Below are positions 34,757 through 42,271 of a DNA stretch of 42,271 nucleotides, piece by piece. The notes under the pieces are model-generated. The model made no database searches. It had not been told where the DNA came from and saw only the letters and a list, made by a program, of their open reading frames with translations. Origin of the DNA: Desulfobulbus sp. (GTDB lineage: Bacteria; Desulfobacterota; Desulfobulbia; Desulfobulbales; Desulfobulbaceae); the NCBI GenBank assembly GCA_028684915.1, contig JAQUEZ010000034.1:1-42271 (forward strand). Reading direction: 5' to 3'. Position 1 is the stretch's first letter, and each line of letters opens with the position of its first letter. A program made the translations under genes and the position numbers.

Positions 34757-35654
34757 GACGTTTTTTCGAGGCCGGACGTCGGCCTTTACCTGGTTTGTAG
34801 ATCAGCACCTTTTTGAACAGCCCTTCGCCTACAGAACGACTCCGCACCCCCTTATCCTCCTGGAGCACCATGTGTACCACCCGTCGTTCCGATGGATTCA
34901 AGGCCGGGATGGATTGGGTTTTGCCGTCAGCTTTAACCATGGCTGCCAATTCGACAGCCCGGATTTTGAGCTCTTCTGCACGTCGCTCGCGGAAATCGCC
35001 GGCATTCAGAGCCAGCATGATCCGGTCGGGAAGTTGCGCCGAGACCATTTTCCTCAACAAATATTGTAGACTGTCCAGGGTGCGTCCCTCGGGCCCAACG
35101 ATCTGTTCCTCATGGGGACCTTGGATATGGCAGAGTACCGTATTATCTTCAAAACGAACCTCCACCTCCGAGGTGAGTCCCATCAGGCTCAGCAGGCGGT
35201 GAAGATCCGTCTGGATGGCCGCAAGTGCCTCCTCCGACGGGGCCTCAACAATCTCTGGTGGATCCGTTTCTTTAGTTTTGGGTTCGTCTGCATCCTGCGC
35301 CTGAGGAGGTTCCTCCTGCGGAACCACTTTTTCTACGGCTCGTTCGACAACAGCGACAGAAACCTCCTCCTGCTGTTGAGGCGCGACCTCCGGCACAATC
35401 ACGGCCTTTTTCGCGGCCGTAGCCTTAGGCCTCTCTGCCTTTTGCGGTGGTGCCGCTTCAGGTGCTGCAACCGGAGCAGTCTCCTTGAGTTGCACGCGGA
35501 TATGTGCCTTTTTCTTACACAGACCAAAGATACCGGCAGAACCGGTCTCCAGCACCTCTATATCCAGATCTTCTCGTGAAGCTCCAAGCTCTTTACAGGC
35601 CTGTTCAATAACTTCCGAGATATCGTTCCCGTAAAAATCTTTTCCTTTTCCCAT
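34722..35654 (-). CDS. jag: Jag/KhpB-like RNA-binding protein (Jag-N, KH, R3H)
   Basis: The 310-residue protein has an N-terminal Jag domain (about 1-58, DISEVIEQACKELG and GIFGLCKKKAHI). A low-complexity Ala/Pro/Glu linker spans about 60-145. A KH domain (about 150-225) contains the GPEGRTLDSLQYLLRK loop, and an R3H domain (about 228-290, ERRVVHMVLQEDKGVRSRS) follows. Jag/KhpB binds RNA and in several bacteria affects cell elongation. The order yidC-jag-mnmE is highly conserved. The tail is basic (KGRRPASKKRRGG), consistent with RNA binding. Confidence 0.94.
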   Translation of the reverse strand: MGKGKDFYGNDISEVIEQACKELGASREDLDIEVLETGSAGIFGLCKKKAHIRVQLKETAPVAAPEAAPPQKAERPKATAAKKAVIVPEVAPQQQEEVSVAVVERAVEKVVPQEEPPQAQDADEPKTKETDPPEIVEAPSEEALAAIQTDLHRLLSLMGLTSEVEVRFEDNTVLCHIQGPHEEQIVGPEGRTLDSLQYLLRKMVSAQLPDRIMLALNAGDFRERRAEELKIRAVELAAMVKADGKTQSIPALNPSERRVVHMVLQEDKGVRSRSVGEGLFKKVLIYKPGKGRRPASKKRRGGQGGRSTGD

Positions 35655-35677
35655 AAGTACCGTTCGACGTCTGAGGT

Positions 35678-37318
35678 TCAGGCCTTAATTTGCCGGTTGA
35701 TGAGATACTGCTGGAGAATGGACAAAAGGTTATTGACAAACCAGTACAGCACCAATCCGGAGGCAAAGTTAAGAAACATAAAAGTAAAGACGATCGGCAA
35801 GAATTGCATGATCTTGGCCTGATTCGGATCCGCAGTGGTCGGGGTCATTTTCTGTTGGAGGTACATGGAAGCGCCCATCAACAGGGTCAATACCGGAATC
35901 CCATGCAGATAGGGCAAATCAAAACCGATCCCAAGACGGTCCGGGGCGGAAAGATCGGTGATCCACAGCATGAACGGAGCATGCCGAAGTTCAATCGCCG
36001 CCATCAAAACCCGATAGAGAGCAAAGAAAAACGGAATTTGAATTACCATCGGCAAACAGCCGCCAAGGGGGTTGACCTTGTACGTCTTATACAGGGCCAT
36101 CATTTCCTGGTTCATCTGACCAGGATCATCTTTAAACCGCTCACGAAGCTTGGCAATTTTCGGTTGGAGCTTTTGCATATTCTTCATCGACTTCATGCCT
36201 TTCTGGGTAATAGGCCAGAAGGCGCCTTTCACCAGGAGAGTCAAAAGAATGATTGCAATACCGTAATTACCGCTGAACTGATAGAAAAAATTCAACAACC
36301 AGAGCATAGGCTTGGCCAGGAGATCAAACCAGCCAAAATTTACCGCACCGGCTAAATCATGCCCAGCGGCCTGCAGGACCTTTAATTTTTTCGGTCCGAA
36401 GTAAAGGGTGTAGGTAAAAGTTTTGCTCTCGCCGCTCGGAATGGAAACAATCCCCTCGGACACAACAGAACGGACGTATTTTTCCGATCCCTGAAGCGTC
36501 ACGGTATGCGCATTGGCTGAACCTGGAGCCACAGAAGTTATGAAATAGTTATCGACATAACCGGTCCAACTGATCTGACCTTGGAGTACGATTGGTCCTT
36601 CACTCAACTTTTTCGGTTTGGTCTCCACCAATTTACCGTTGATATAGGCGGCCGGACCGGAAAATAGATATTGGCTGGTCTGGCTGGCATGGCCGAAGGG
36701 CTGATTGGCCAACGACAATGCCGGAGAGACTTGGATTGCCTTGTCAGTACTGTTTACCACCTTATAGGTGGTATTGACCAAGTAGCTATCGCCACGAAAC
36801 TCCATGGTGCGGTCAATTTTCAATCCCTCGGGAGTGGTGGCCTGCATGTTCACACTACCGGTCTCTGTCAACTGGGTCAAAGCGAGGCCAGTCGTGTTGG
36901 CCTGAAAGACAGGTAAGGCGTTCCCGGCTCCGTTATCAAGAGAAAAGAGCACCGGTAAATCCGCCGGATTTTTACCGGTGATCAATTGCATCGGCCCAGA
37001 ATTTTTGTCGTGGGTATTGCGGTACTGCTTAAGGACAAAACTTTTTATACCGCCGCCCTGTTCACTAACCATAGCCGTGTACAGTGGGGTATCAATGGAT
37101 ATGTCCCGAGCTTTGGGATCCACGGCAACAGTCGGTATATTGGCCGTCACCGCCGGTGTAGCGACCGGAGTATTGGCAGGTGCACTCTGCCCGCCCACTT
37201 GCTGGGTCTGAACAGGAGCCTGTGGGGCTTGAGGGACGGGTTTCACAAAAAAATACTGGTACCCGACCAGAATAAGAAACGAGAGTACAACGGCCAAAAA
37301 GGCTCTTTTAAGATCCAT
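35678..37318 (-). CDS. yidC: Membrane protein insertase YidC
   Basis: The 546-residue protein has the first membrane segment (about 5-24, then a Pro/Gln-rich linker), a large periplasmic P1 beta domain (about 65-335) and the conserved five-helix insertase core (about 340-540, LLVKGAFWPITQKGMKSMKNMQKLQPKI, GGCLPMVIQIPFFFALYRVL, QYLINRQIK). It inserts proteins into the inner membrane, alone or with SecYEG. The P1 domain confirms a Gram-negative type. It lies in the rpmH operon, 65 bases after yidD. Confidence 0.98.
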   Translation of the reverse strand: MDLKRAFLAVVLSFLILVGYQYFFVKPVPQAPQAPVQTQQVGGQSAPANTPVATPAVTANIPTVAVDPKARDISIDTPLYTAMVSEQGGGIKSFVLKQYRNTHDKNSGPMQLITGKNPADLPVLFSLDNGAGNALPVFQANTTGLALTQLTETGSVNMQATTPEGLKIDRTMEFRGDSYLVNTTYKVVNSTDKAIQVSPALSLANQPFGHASQTSQYLFSGPAAYINGKLVETKPKKLSEGPIVLQGQISWTGYVDNYFITSVAPGSANAHTVTLQGSEKYVRSVVSEGIVSIPSGESKTFTYTLYFGPKKLKVLQAAGHDLAGAVNFGWFDLLAKPMLWLLNFFYQFSGNYGIAIILLTLLVKGAFWPITQKGMKSMKNMQKLQPKIAKLRERFKDDPGQMNQEMMALYKTYKVNPLGGCLPMVIQIPFFFALYRVLMAAIELRHAPFMLWITDLSAPDRLGIGFDLPYLHGIPVLTLLMGASMYLQQKMTPTTADPNQAKIMQFLPIVFTFMFLNFASGLVLYWFVNNLLSILQQYLINRQIKA

Positions 37319-37383
37319 ATTCTTATCTACCTAGAAAAGCCTCGATACACGAGGCGCTGTCGGAAAAAAGAGGGGCCACGATT

Positions 37384-37665
37384 TCATTTGACTGGATCGT
37401 AACCACCACGAGAGAAGGGATGACAACGTACGATGCGCCACATTGCAAGAAGAGTCCCGCGAAAAACGCCGTACTTTCGAACAGCTTCGATAGCGTACTG
37501 GGAACAGCTGGGAACAAAACGGCAGACAGGGGGGAATAGGGGGGAAATAAAGTACTGATAACCTTTGAAAACGGAAATCAGGCAAACTCTGGGGAAAGTA
37601 CGCCAGGAAAACCGAACAATGGCCCCTATTGGGGAATTCGTTGACTGATTATCATCTGAAGACAT
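37384..37665 (-). CDS. yidD: Membrane protein insertion efficiency factor YidD
   Basis: The 93-residue protein has the YidD signature: a short amphipathic helix, then [27 protein letters not shown] and [13 protein letters not shown], with three conserved cysteines. It assists YidC-dependent insertion. The ATG at 37665 is chosen. It overlaps the rnpA stop by 14 bases and has GGAAGG upstream. The long frame from 37812 runs antisense-free through rnpA but is not the family N terminus. Confidence 0.94.
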   Translation of the reverse strand: MSSDDNQSTNSPIGAIVRFSWRTFPRVCLISVFKGYQYFISPLFPPVCRFVPSCSQYAIEAVRKYGVFRGTLLAMWRIVRCHPFSRGGYDPVK

Positions 37666-38017
37666 CGCCTTCCACCCGATGTTGATCGCCGAGGATCGCA
37701 AGCAGTGCGTTCTGGAGTTTTTCCAGACTATCAAAGGGGAAATTGGGCCGGACGGTGACGACAATGTCGCTGCACTCAGGAAACCTGGTCCGGTTACAAC
37801 GAAAAATCTCACGAATCAATCGCTTGATTCGGTTTCGCCGAACCGCATTGCCAGCCTTTCGCTGAACACTTATCCCCAAACGGTTCCACTGCAGAGTATT
37901 TGCCGATACAATGACGGCAAACCCGTATCCGTGATACCGCTTCCCGGCCCGATAGACACACTGAAACTCCCCATTGGTCCGCAAGAGATGTGTTTTGGGG
38001 AGTATATTCCGATCCAA
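37652..38017 (-). CDS. rnpA: Ribonuclease P protein component
   Basis: The 121-residue protein is RnpA, the protein subunit that helps RNase P RNA process tRNA 5' ends. The family features are [20 protein letters not shown], the RNA-binding motif [14 protein letters not shown] and a basic beta core. The only plausible start is TTG at 38017, five bases after the rpmH stop, with no clear ribosome site. Translation probably depends on coupling to rpmH. Confidence 0.95.
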   Translation of the reverse strand: MDRNILPKTHLLRTNGEFQCVYRAGKRYHGYGFAVIVSANTLQWNRLGISVQRKAGNAVRRNRIKRLIREIFRCNRTRFPECSDIVVTVRPNFPFDSLEKLQNALLAILGDQHRVEGDVFR

Positions 38018-38022
38018 TCGGA

Positions 38023-38160
38023 TCAGACGGCCAGCTGCTTACGTCCTTTTGCGCGTCTTCTTCGGATAACTGCACGTCCGTTCTTGGTTTTCATCCGAGT
38101 AAGGAATCCATGGGTACGTGCGCGTTTGGTGTTGCTGGGTTGATACGTCATTTTGCTCAT
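38023..38160 (-). CDS. rpmH: 50S ribosomal protein L34
   Basis: This 45-residue, very basic protein is L34. It starts [19 protein letters not shown] and continues with the family [19 protein letters not shown] and C-terminal KQLAV blocks. The ATG at 38160 has an AAAGGAA site 8 bases upstream. An internal ATG three codons later is also family-like. It is the first gene of the rpmH-rnpA-yidD-yidC-jag-mnmE operon. Confidence 0.96.
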   Translation of the reverse strand: MSKMTYQPSNTKRARTHGFLTRMKTKNGRAVIRRRRAKGRKQLAV

Positions 38161-38287
38161 AATCTTTTTCCTTTATTGCAAATATTTTGGTGAAAAGGCA
38201 GGTGGCAATCCCCCCCTCTCTTCAAATAGTTATCTCGCGTTCCTGGCAGGCGTTCCGACCGTGACCGGCCGCAGAAGAAGAGGGCTC

Positions 38288-38320
38288 GACAAAAGCAACG
38301 GCGTCAAGCCGTCTTTTGTC
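38288..38320 (-). promoter_or_regulatory. Hairpin at the 5' end of the rpmH operon transcript
   Basis: GACAAAAG (38288-38295) pairs with CTTTTGTC (38313-38320), and inside it ACGGC (38298-38302) pairs with GCCGT (38308-38312). The structure would form within about the first 40 bases of the rpmH transcript. It has no T run, so it is a leader structure and not a terminator. Confidence 0.55.
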
Positions 38321-38335
38321 TGTAAAAAGACTTCT

Positions 38336-38365
38336 ATTCTAATCATAGAGGAGCATTTCTGTCAA
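38336..38365 (-). promoter_or_regulatory. Promoter of the rpmH-mnmE operon
   Basis: On the minus strand TTGACA (38360-38365), an 18-base spacer and TAGAAT (38336-38341) form a near-consensus promoter, giving a leader of about 170 bases before rpmH. Confidence 0.82.
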
Positions 38366-38520
38366 ATTATTTCCCTCTGGTCGACATTTCAGGTATCCTT
38401 GTGCATCAAAAAAAAAAATTGAGGTTCTACCTAACAGCTCAGCTGGCTCATCGTACACAGCATGAATATGCCAAGGGAGGAGAGCCTACCTTTTCCGCAG
38501 CCGACCAGCATATCCTGTGG

Positions 38521-38550
38521 TTGCATTGGCTGTGGAAAAGCGTGTAGTAT
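38521..38550 (+). promoter_or_regulatory. Candidate promoter of mnmG
   Basis: TTGCAT (38521-38526), an 18-base spacer and TAGTAT (38545-38550) would start transcription near 38557, about 68 bases before mnmG. Confidence 0.5.
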
Positions 38551-38624
38551 GGCCTGCTCTCACCCAAAAACGGATGCCTAATATAAACGGCAACCCTTTC
38601 AGTTAACTGTTTTTTTTTACTCTT

Positions 38625-40514
38625 ATGCTCATGACCGATTTTGATATAGCCGTCATTGGTGCCGGCCATGCCGGATGCGAAGCTGCCCTTGCTGCGGCTC
38701 GAATGGGATGCCGCACCCTGGTTTTTGTCATCAACGCCGACACCATCGGAGCCATGTCCTGCAATCCGGCCATCGGCGGCCTGGCTAAGGGCCATTTAGT
38801 TAAGGAAATCGACGCACTTGGCGGCGAAATGGCCAAAAATATTGATGCCACCGGTATCCAATTCAGACGACTGAATACTAGTAAAGGACCGGCGGTCCGC
38901 TCTTCCCGCGCCCAGGCCGATCGTCTCCTCTACCGGTTACGGATGAAACACATTCTTGAAAATCAGCCCAACTTGTCCATCCGCCAGGCCATGGTGGACG
39001 AGATCCTGGTTGAAGACGGCAGGGTCGTCGGCCTACGGACCTCTTTGGATGAACATGTGCGGGTTAAAGCGATTGTGGTTGCGACCGGCACCTTTCTCAA
39101 CGGGCTTATCCACGTCGGCTTGAAACATTTCCCTTCCGGACGTATGGGAGATGCGCCTTCCACCAAATTGGCGCAATGGTTTACTGCAGCGGGTTTCTCT
39201 GTTGGTCGGATGAAAACCGGGACTGTCCCACGTCTGGACGGCAACACTATCGATTACTCCAAACTCGAGGCCCAGTATACCGACGAAAATGCGGTCCTGT
39301 TTTCCTTCTCCTCGCCTAAACAGCCGCCCCTTGAACAACGGCCCTGCTTCATTACCTATACCAACGAGCGCACCCACGAAATCATCCGCAACTCCATTCA
39401 TCAATCACCGATGTATGCCGGAATAATCGAGGGCATTGGGGCCCGCTACTGTCCGTCGATTGAAGACAAGGTCATGCGTTTCCCAGAAAAGGGACGGCAT
39501 CAGATTTTCCTTGAACCGGAGGGACTGGAAACCATAGAAGTCTATCCCAACGGTATCCCCACCAGTTTGCCGCTTGCCACCCAGATCGCCATGGTGCACT
39601 CCATTCCCGGCCTGGAAGCAGCACGCATTATCCGACCGGGCTACGCGATTGAATACGATTACATTGATCCGCTTGAGCTCAAACCCTCTCTGGAAACAAA
39701 AAAAATCGGTGGTCTTTTCCTCGCCGGACAAATCAACGGCACCTCCGGGTACGAGGAGGCTGCCGGCCAGGGCCTGATGGCCTCGATCAACAGCGTGCAA
39801 TATGTCCGGGACGAACCTCCGGTGATCCTTGATCGCTCCCAAGCTTACCTGGGCGTACTGATCGACGACCTGGTCACCTTAGGGACTAAGGAACCCTACC
39901 GGTTGTTTACCTCCCGGGCCGAATACCGCCTCTTGCTTCGGGAGGATAACGCTGATATCCGCCTGAGAGAGATCGGCCATCGCATCGGCCTGGTTGATGA
40001 GGATACCTGGCAGTCTTTCAAGCATAAAGTCAGTTGCATCGATGAAACCATCAGACACCTCCACGAGGCGCGCATCAAACCGCAACCAGCGATCAACGCC
40101 TTCCTCCAGCAGTATAACTCCACGCCCTTGACCCAGGCTATTACCCTTGCCGATTTATTGAGACGACCGGAAATATCACTGGCAGCCCTAGTTGCCCTTG
40201 ATCAACAGGTACATGAAACCTCGGTTTTTACCCAAGAGGCATTAGCCTACCAGGATGAAATCGAACTCCAGATAAAATACGAGGGATATATAAAACGGCA
40301 GGAGGAGCAAATCGCTCGGTTCAAAAAACTTGAACGAATCGAATTGCCCCCTGACTTGATCTACAAAGGGCTACCAGGGCTGTCTAACGAAGTGGTTGAG
40401 AAACTAACCAAGATCCAACCAAGATCCCTGGGACAGGCCTCCCGTATCTCCGGAATCACCCCTGCAGCTCTTTCCGTGCTTCAGGTGCACCTCAAACGCC
40501 TCGGCCTTCTCTGA
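38625..40514 (+). CDS. mnmG: tRNA uridine 5-carboxymethylaminomethyl modification enzyme MnmG
   Basis: The 629-residue protein is MnmG (GidA), the FAD- and NADH-dependent partner of MnmE. The FAD motif is [20 protein letters not shown], followed by [24 protein letters not shown]. Later blocks are [22 protein letters not shown] and the C-terminal tRNA-binding helical domain ending in [20 protein letters not shown]. The start could be ATG at 38625 or 38631, and neither has a ribosome site. lgt follows after 5 bases. mnmE and mnmG flank the rpmH control region in opposite directions. Confidence 0.97.
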   Translation: MLMTDFDIAVIGAGHAGCEAALAAARMGCRTLVFVINADTIGAMSCNPAIGGLAKGHLVKEIDALGGEMAKNIDATGIQFRRLNTSKGPAVRSSRAQADRLLYRLRMKHILENQPNLSIRQAMVDEILVEDGRVVGLRTSLDEHVRVKAIVVATGTFLNGLIHVGLKHFPSGRMGDAPSTKLAQWFTAAGFSVGRMKTGTVPRLDGNTIDYSKLEAQYTDENAVLFSFSSPKQPPLEQRPCFITYTNERTHEIIRNSIHQSPMYAGIIEGIGARYCPSIEDKVMRFPEKGRHQIFLEPEGLETIEVYPNGIPTSLPLATQIAMVHSIPGLEAARIIRPGYAIEYDYIDPLELKPSLETKKIGGLFLAGQINGTSGYEEAAGQGLMASINSVQYVRDEPPVILDRSQAYLGVLIDDLVTLGTKEPYRLFTSRAEYRLLLREDNADIRLREIGHRIGLVDEDTWQSFKHKVSCIDETIRHLHEARIKPQPAINAFLQQYNSTPLTQAITLADLLRRPEISLAALVALDQQVHETSVFTQEALAYQDEIELQIKYEGYIKRQEEQIARFKKLERIELPPDLIYKGLPGLSNEVVEKLTKIQPRSLGQASRISGITPAALSVLQVHLKRLGLL

Positions 40515-40519
40515 TAGCC

Positions 40520-41326
40520 ATGATCCAGTACCCAAACATTGATCCGATCCTACTTTCCGTTGGCCCGCTACAGATCCGCTGGTACGGGCTAATGTACATC
40601 ATCGGTTTTGCCGCAGCCTACTGGCTCGTCCTGTATCAGGCAAAACGATTTGGCTGGAAACAGCTGATTGCCCATGTGGACAACCTCAATCTCGCCCTGA
40701 TCATTGGGGTCATTTTGGGCGGTAGGCTGGGTTATGTCGCCATTTATAATCCCGGCTATTATCTGACCCACCCAATGGAGATTCCGGCTACATGGTCCGG
40801 TGGTATGTCTTTTCATGGAGGCTGTATTGGCGCCCTCCTGGCTGGTTTCTGGTATTGTCGGCGGACAAAGCTTAATTACTGGAAGGCGGTAGATCTTTAC
40901 ATAGCCACTGTACCCATCGGTCTCTTCTTCGGCCGCATGGGCAACTTTATCAACGGTGAGCTCTACGGCCGCATCTCCACCGCACCGTGGGCAATGATAT
41001 TTCCAGGCGGTGGCTCTCTGCCCAGGCATCCATCACAGCTCTACGAAGCCCTACTTGAGGGTATACTCCTGTTTATCCTACTATGGAGCCTCAAGGCGCG
41101 ACCATGGCAGCCGGGTAAACCCAACTGGCCCCATGGATCGCTCTTGGCTCTTTTCCTCTGCGGGTATGGTTTTTGCCGTTTTATCGTAGAATTTTTCCGT
41201 GAGCCCGATGTGCAGTTAGGATTCATTGTTTTCCACTTTTCCATGGGACAAATTCTCTGTGGACTTATGATTGTGGTGGGCGTGGCGCTGTGGGTCGGGC
41301 GGAAACAAGCGAAAAGGCAAGAATGA
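40520..41326 (+). CDS. lgt: Prolipoprotein diacylglyceryl transferase
   Basis: The 268-residue polytopic protein is Lgt, which attaches diacylglycerol from phosphatidylglycerol to the lipobox cysteine of prelipoproteins. The signature GRMGNFINGELYGR spans residues 138-151, and GGMSFHGG with H99 is also present. About seven membrane segments are visible. It is coupled to mnmG with a 5-base gap. The stop codon TGA (41324-41326) is also the first three bases of repeat family 1 copy 3, so the end of the protein was set by, or lies exactly at, the element boundary. Confidence 0.96.
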   Translation: MIQYPNIDPILLSVGPLQIRWYGLMYIIGFAAAYWLVLYQAKRFGWKQLIAHVDNLNLALIIGVILGGRLGYVAIYNPGYYLTHPMEIPATWSGGMSFHGGCIGALLAGFWYCRRTKLNYWKAVDLYIATVPIGLFFGRMGNFINGELYGRISTAPWAMIFPGGGSLPRHPSQLYEALLEGILLFILLWSLKARPWQPGKPNWPHGSLLALFLCGYGFCRFIVEFFREPDVQLGFIVFHFSMGQILCGLMIVVGVALWVGRKQAKRQE

Positions 41327-41464
41327 TGGACTCGGAAGAAGTCCATCACACTCAACGAGATGGCTCAGTAAGATCACAGAGAGACAAGGAGAAGCTTTAT
41401 CACGGGGCGAAGGTATAGAAAAGCTGCGACGCAGGAGATCGATTTATTTTTCCCGACGTCATCA
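41324..41464 (+). repeat. Intergenic repeat family 1, copy 3 (shortened)
   Basis: This is about 141 bp, starting with the hairpin TGATGGACT (41324-41332) / AGTCCATCA (41340-41348) and ending CCCGACGTCATCA. Alignment with copy 2 shows the same order of blocks (GAGATGGCTCAGTAA, ACAAGGAG, AAGCTGCGACGCAGGAGATCG) but an internal deletion of about 20 bases and more substitutions. It overlaps the stop codon of lgt. Confidence 0.85.
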
Positions 41465-41530
41465 AGAATAAGGCGCCTACCGATAATTTCGCCCAGCGAG
41501 AAACATACTTGCCTTCGTTTTTTTTTTTGC

Positions 41531-41803
41531 TTACTGCACTTTCCCAGACAGTTCTTTCCCAGGACGAAACTTCACCACTCGACGGGGGGGGATAGGGACC
41601 GTTTCAGCGGTTTTCGGATTTCGACCAATTCTTGGCCCACGATCCACAACCGAAAACCTACCAAAGCAGACCAATGTTACCCGCTTGCCTTCCTCCCTAG
41701 CGGCCGACAGCGTGGATAGCAACCCATTCAACCCACGTTCTGCTGCAATTTTACTTATTTGAGCAGAATGGGCGATGGATTCAATGAGATCATTTTTATT
41801 CAT
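41531..41803 (-). CDS. HU/IHF-family DNA-binding protein (90 aa)
   Basis: The 90-residue protein is a histone-like HU/IHF-family DNA-bending protein, with the N-terminal MNKNDLIESIAHSAQISK helices, the FGRFSVVDRGPRIGRNPKT beta-arm and the C-terminal VKFRPGKELSGKV. It bends and compacts DNA. The ATG at 41803 follows a GAGGGA site. A longer frame from 41887 adds a non-family N terminus. The arm shows GRNPKTAETVPIPP, typical of HU. Confidence 0.94.
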   Translation of the reverse strand: MNKNDLIESIAHSAQISKIAAERGLNGLLSTLSAAREEGKRVTLVCFGRFSVVDRGPRIGRNPKTAETVPIPPRRVVKFRPGKELSGKVQ

Positions 41804-41897
41804 AGCTTCCCTCACTAGTATTGACATGGATCGATGACTTGCCAGCATGAAACGATCCAATAAAACGTAAGGGAAAGAAAATAACAATTGTCGGCTT

Positions 41898-41917
41898 TAC
41901 CTATGGCGGGATAGGTA
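41898..41917. promoter_or_regulatory. Inverted repeat upstream of HU, possible operator
   Basis: TACCTAT (41898-41904), six bases GGCGGG and ATAGGTA (41911-41917) form a perfect 7-bp inverted repeat, 94 bases before the HU start codon. It could be a dimeric repressor site or a leader hairpin. Confidence 0.4.
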
Positions 41918-42040
41918 GGATTACCAAGCAAGAAAAAAATATTTTATAAATTCAAAGCATTACAAATAAACAAGCAGAAAACAAATAAATAAAAATCGTA
42001 TTTTTTTTGTTATTCTTTGAATAAATACAATAATGCTTTT

Positions 42041-42109
42041 CTCGATTCCTAACCTACTGTATTTATTCTGCGTAACTTCTCAGTTTTTTTGACTTTTTCG
42101 ATGCCCTCA
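42041..42109 (+). repeat. Intergenic repeat family 2, diverged copy C
   Basis: CTCGATTCCTAACCTACTGT and the downstream ACTTCTCAG...GACTTTTTCGATGCCCTCA line up with copies A and B in order and spacing, with many substitutions. The match is weaker than between A and B. Confidence 0.5.
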
Positions 42110-42271
42110 TTATGAGGGCCGATCACGGGGAAACCCAAAAGGCGCCGTTTATCAACGGACCTGTGTAGAGTAGAGCGCTGATGAGAGCACCAAGAGCCAA
42201 CGATTATGTTTTGCCGCACGCGGCTATTCCATATCAGAAGATTTCCTGGTGGCATCAGCGCCCCCTCGTCG

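Larger units (their letters stand above)
38161..38624. other. Divergent control region between rpmH and mnmG
   Basis: There is no gene in this 464-base stretch. It holds the rpmH promoter and leader hairpin on the minus strand and a candidate mnmG promoter on the plus strand. A run of 12 A lies near 38408-38419. No cluster of DnaA boxes is visible. Confidence 0.75.
41804..42271. other. Gene-free, AT-rich region upstream of the HU gene
   Basis: No gene is supported here. The stretch contains an inverted repeat (41898-41917), an AT-rich block (about 41925-42040), a diverged copy of repeat family 2 (42041-42109) and a long-loop inverted repeat (42175-42261). The frame at 42049-42255 has no ribosome site or family features. 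Confidence 0.7.

Noticed and set aside
38161..38624. Replication origin next to rpmH
   Set aside because: The rpmH-rnpA-yidC-mnmE block is often near oriC, but no dnaA gene and no cluster of TTATCCACA-type boxes are visible. Only one weak variant (TGTGGAAAA near 38531) was found.
42049..42255. 68-aa minus-strand frame at the right edge
   Set aside because: It has no ribosome site, unlikely composition, and overlaps repeat copy C and an inverted repeat.

Overview
This window looks like chromosome from a Gram-negative, anaerobic, sulfur-metabolising member of the Desulfobacterota, most likely a Desulfobulbales relative. The main reasons are a DsrC protein with both C-terminal redox cysteines (C94, C105), a rubredoxin, a heme/siroheme gene cluster that includes a precorrin-2 dehydrogenase, and envelope genes (SurA, PpiD, Lgt, YidC, a GH17-GT2 glucan synthase) typical of a two-membrane cell. 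The genus is inference. No prophage, CRISPR array, transposase or toxin-antitoxin pair is visible. Nearly all of the window is dense housekeeping sequence.

Layout. The window opens in the 3' part of a 5S rRNA with its terminator (1-128). A minus-strand operon follows: a methionine synthase split into two coupled genes, with a rubredoxin 2 bases downstream (243-3789). Divergent from it are a shortened GlmU-like uridylyltransferase and a stand-alone AICAR transformylase (4054-6429). A six-gene minus-strand cluster (6454-11480) holds a methyltransferase, precorrin-2 dehydrogenase, a CcsA/HemX-like membrane protein, HemA, an unknown protein and a Gfo/Idh/MocA oxidoreductase. Next come a small exported cysteine protein and a TlpA-like thioredoxin (11668-12487), then surA-rodZ-recO and a GH17-GT2 fusion glycosyltransferase on the plus strand (12764-18200). 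A 1394-residue SNF2 ATPase and PpiD lie on the minus strand (18291-24633), followed by dsrC with its own terminator (24882-25263). A minus cluster encodes a zinc ribbon, acylphosphatase, LigA and a tautomerase (25574-28485). GalE and a small Cache protein are convergent (28688-30087). cmoA-cmoB and a SLOG-like unknown follow (30609-33252). The rest is the conserved block rpmH-rnpA-yidD-yidC-jag-mnmE (minus), divergent from mnmG-lgt (plus), and an HU-type protein.

Functional themes. Two complete wobble-U34 tRNA modification pairs (CmoA/CmoB and MnmE/MnmG) lie within about 10 kb. The rpmH-to-mnmE set couples ribosome, RNase P, membrane insertion and tRNA modification genes. Several normally fused enzymes appear as separate or reduced proteins: MetH is split, PurH is reduced to the transformylase half, and GlmU is reduced to the uridylyltransferase half.

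The clearest structure not explained by genes is a set of intergenic repeats. One family of about 140-163 bp has three copies (25408-25569 inverted, 30111-30273, 41324-41464). A second family of about 70-80 bp has three copies (30396-30477, 32428-32508, 42041-42109). Both share terminal sequence of the form TGATGGnnTCGTAAAAA / TTTTTACGAnnCCATCA. They look like non-autonomous mobile elements or REP/REPIN-like units, and one copy supplies the stop codon of lgt.
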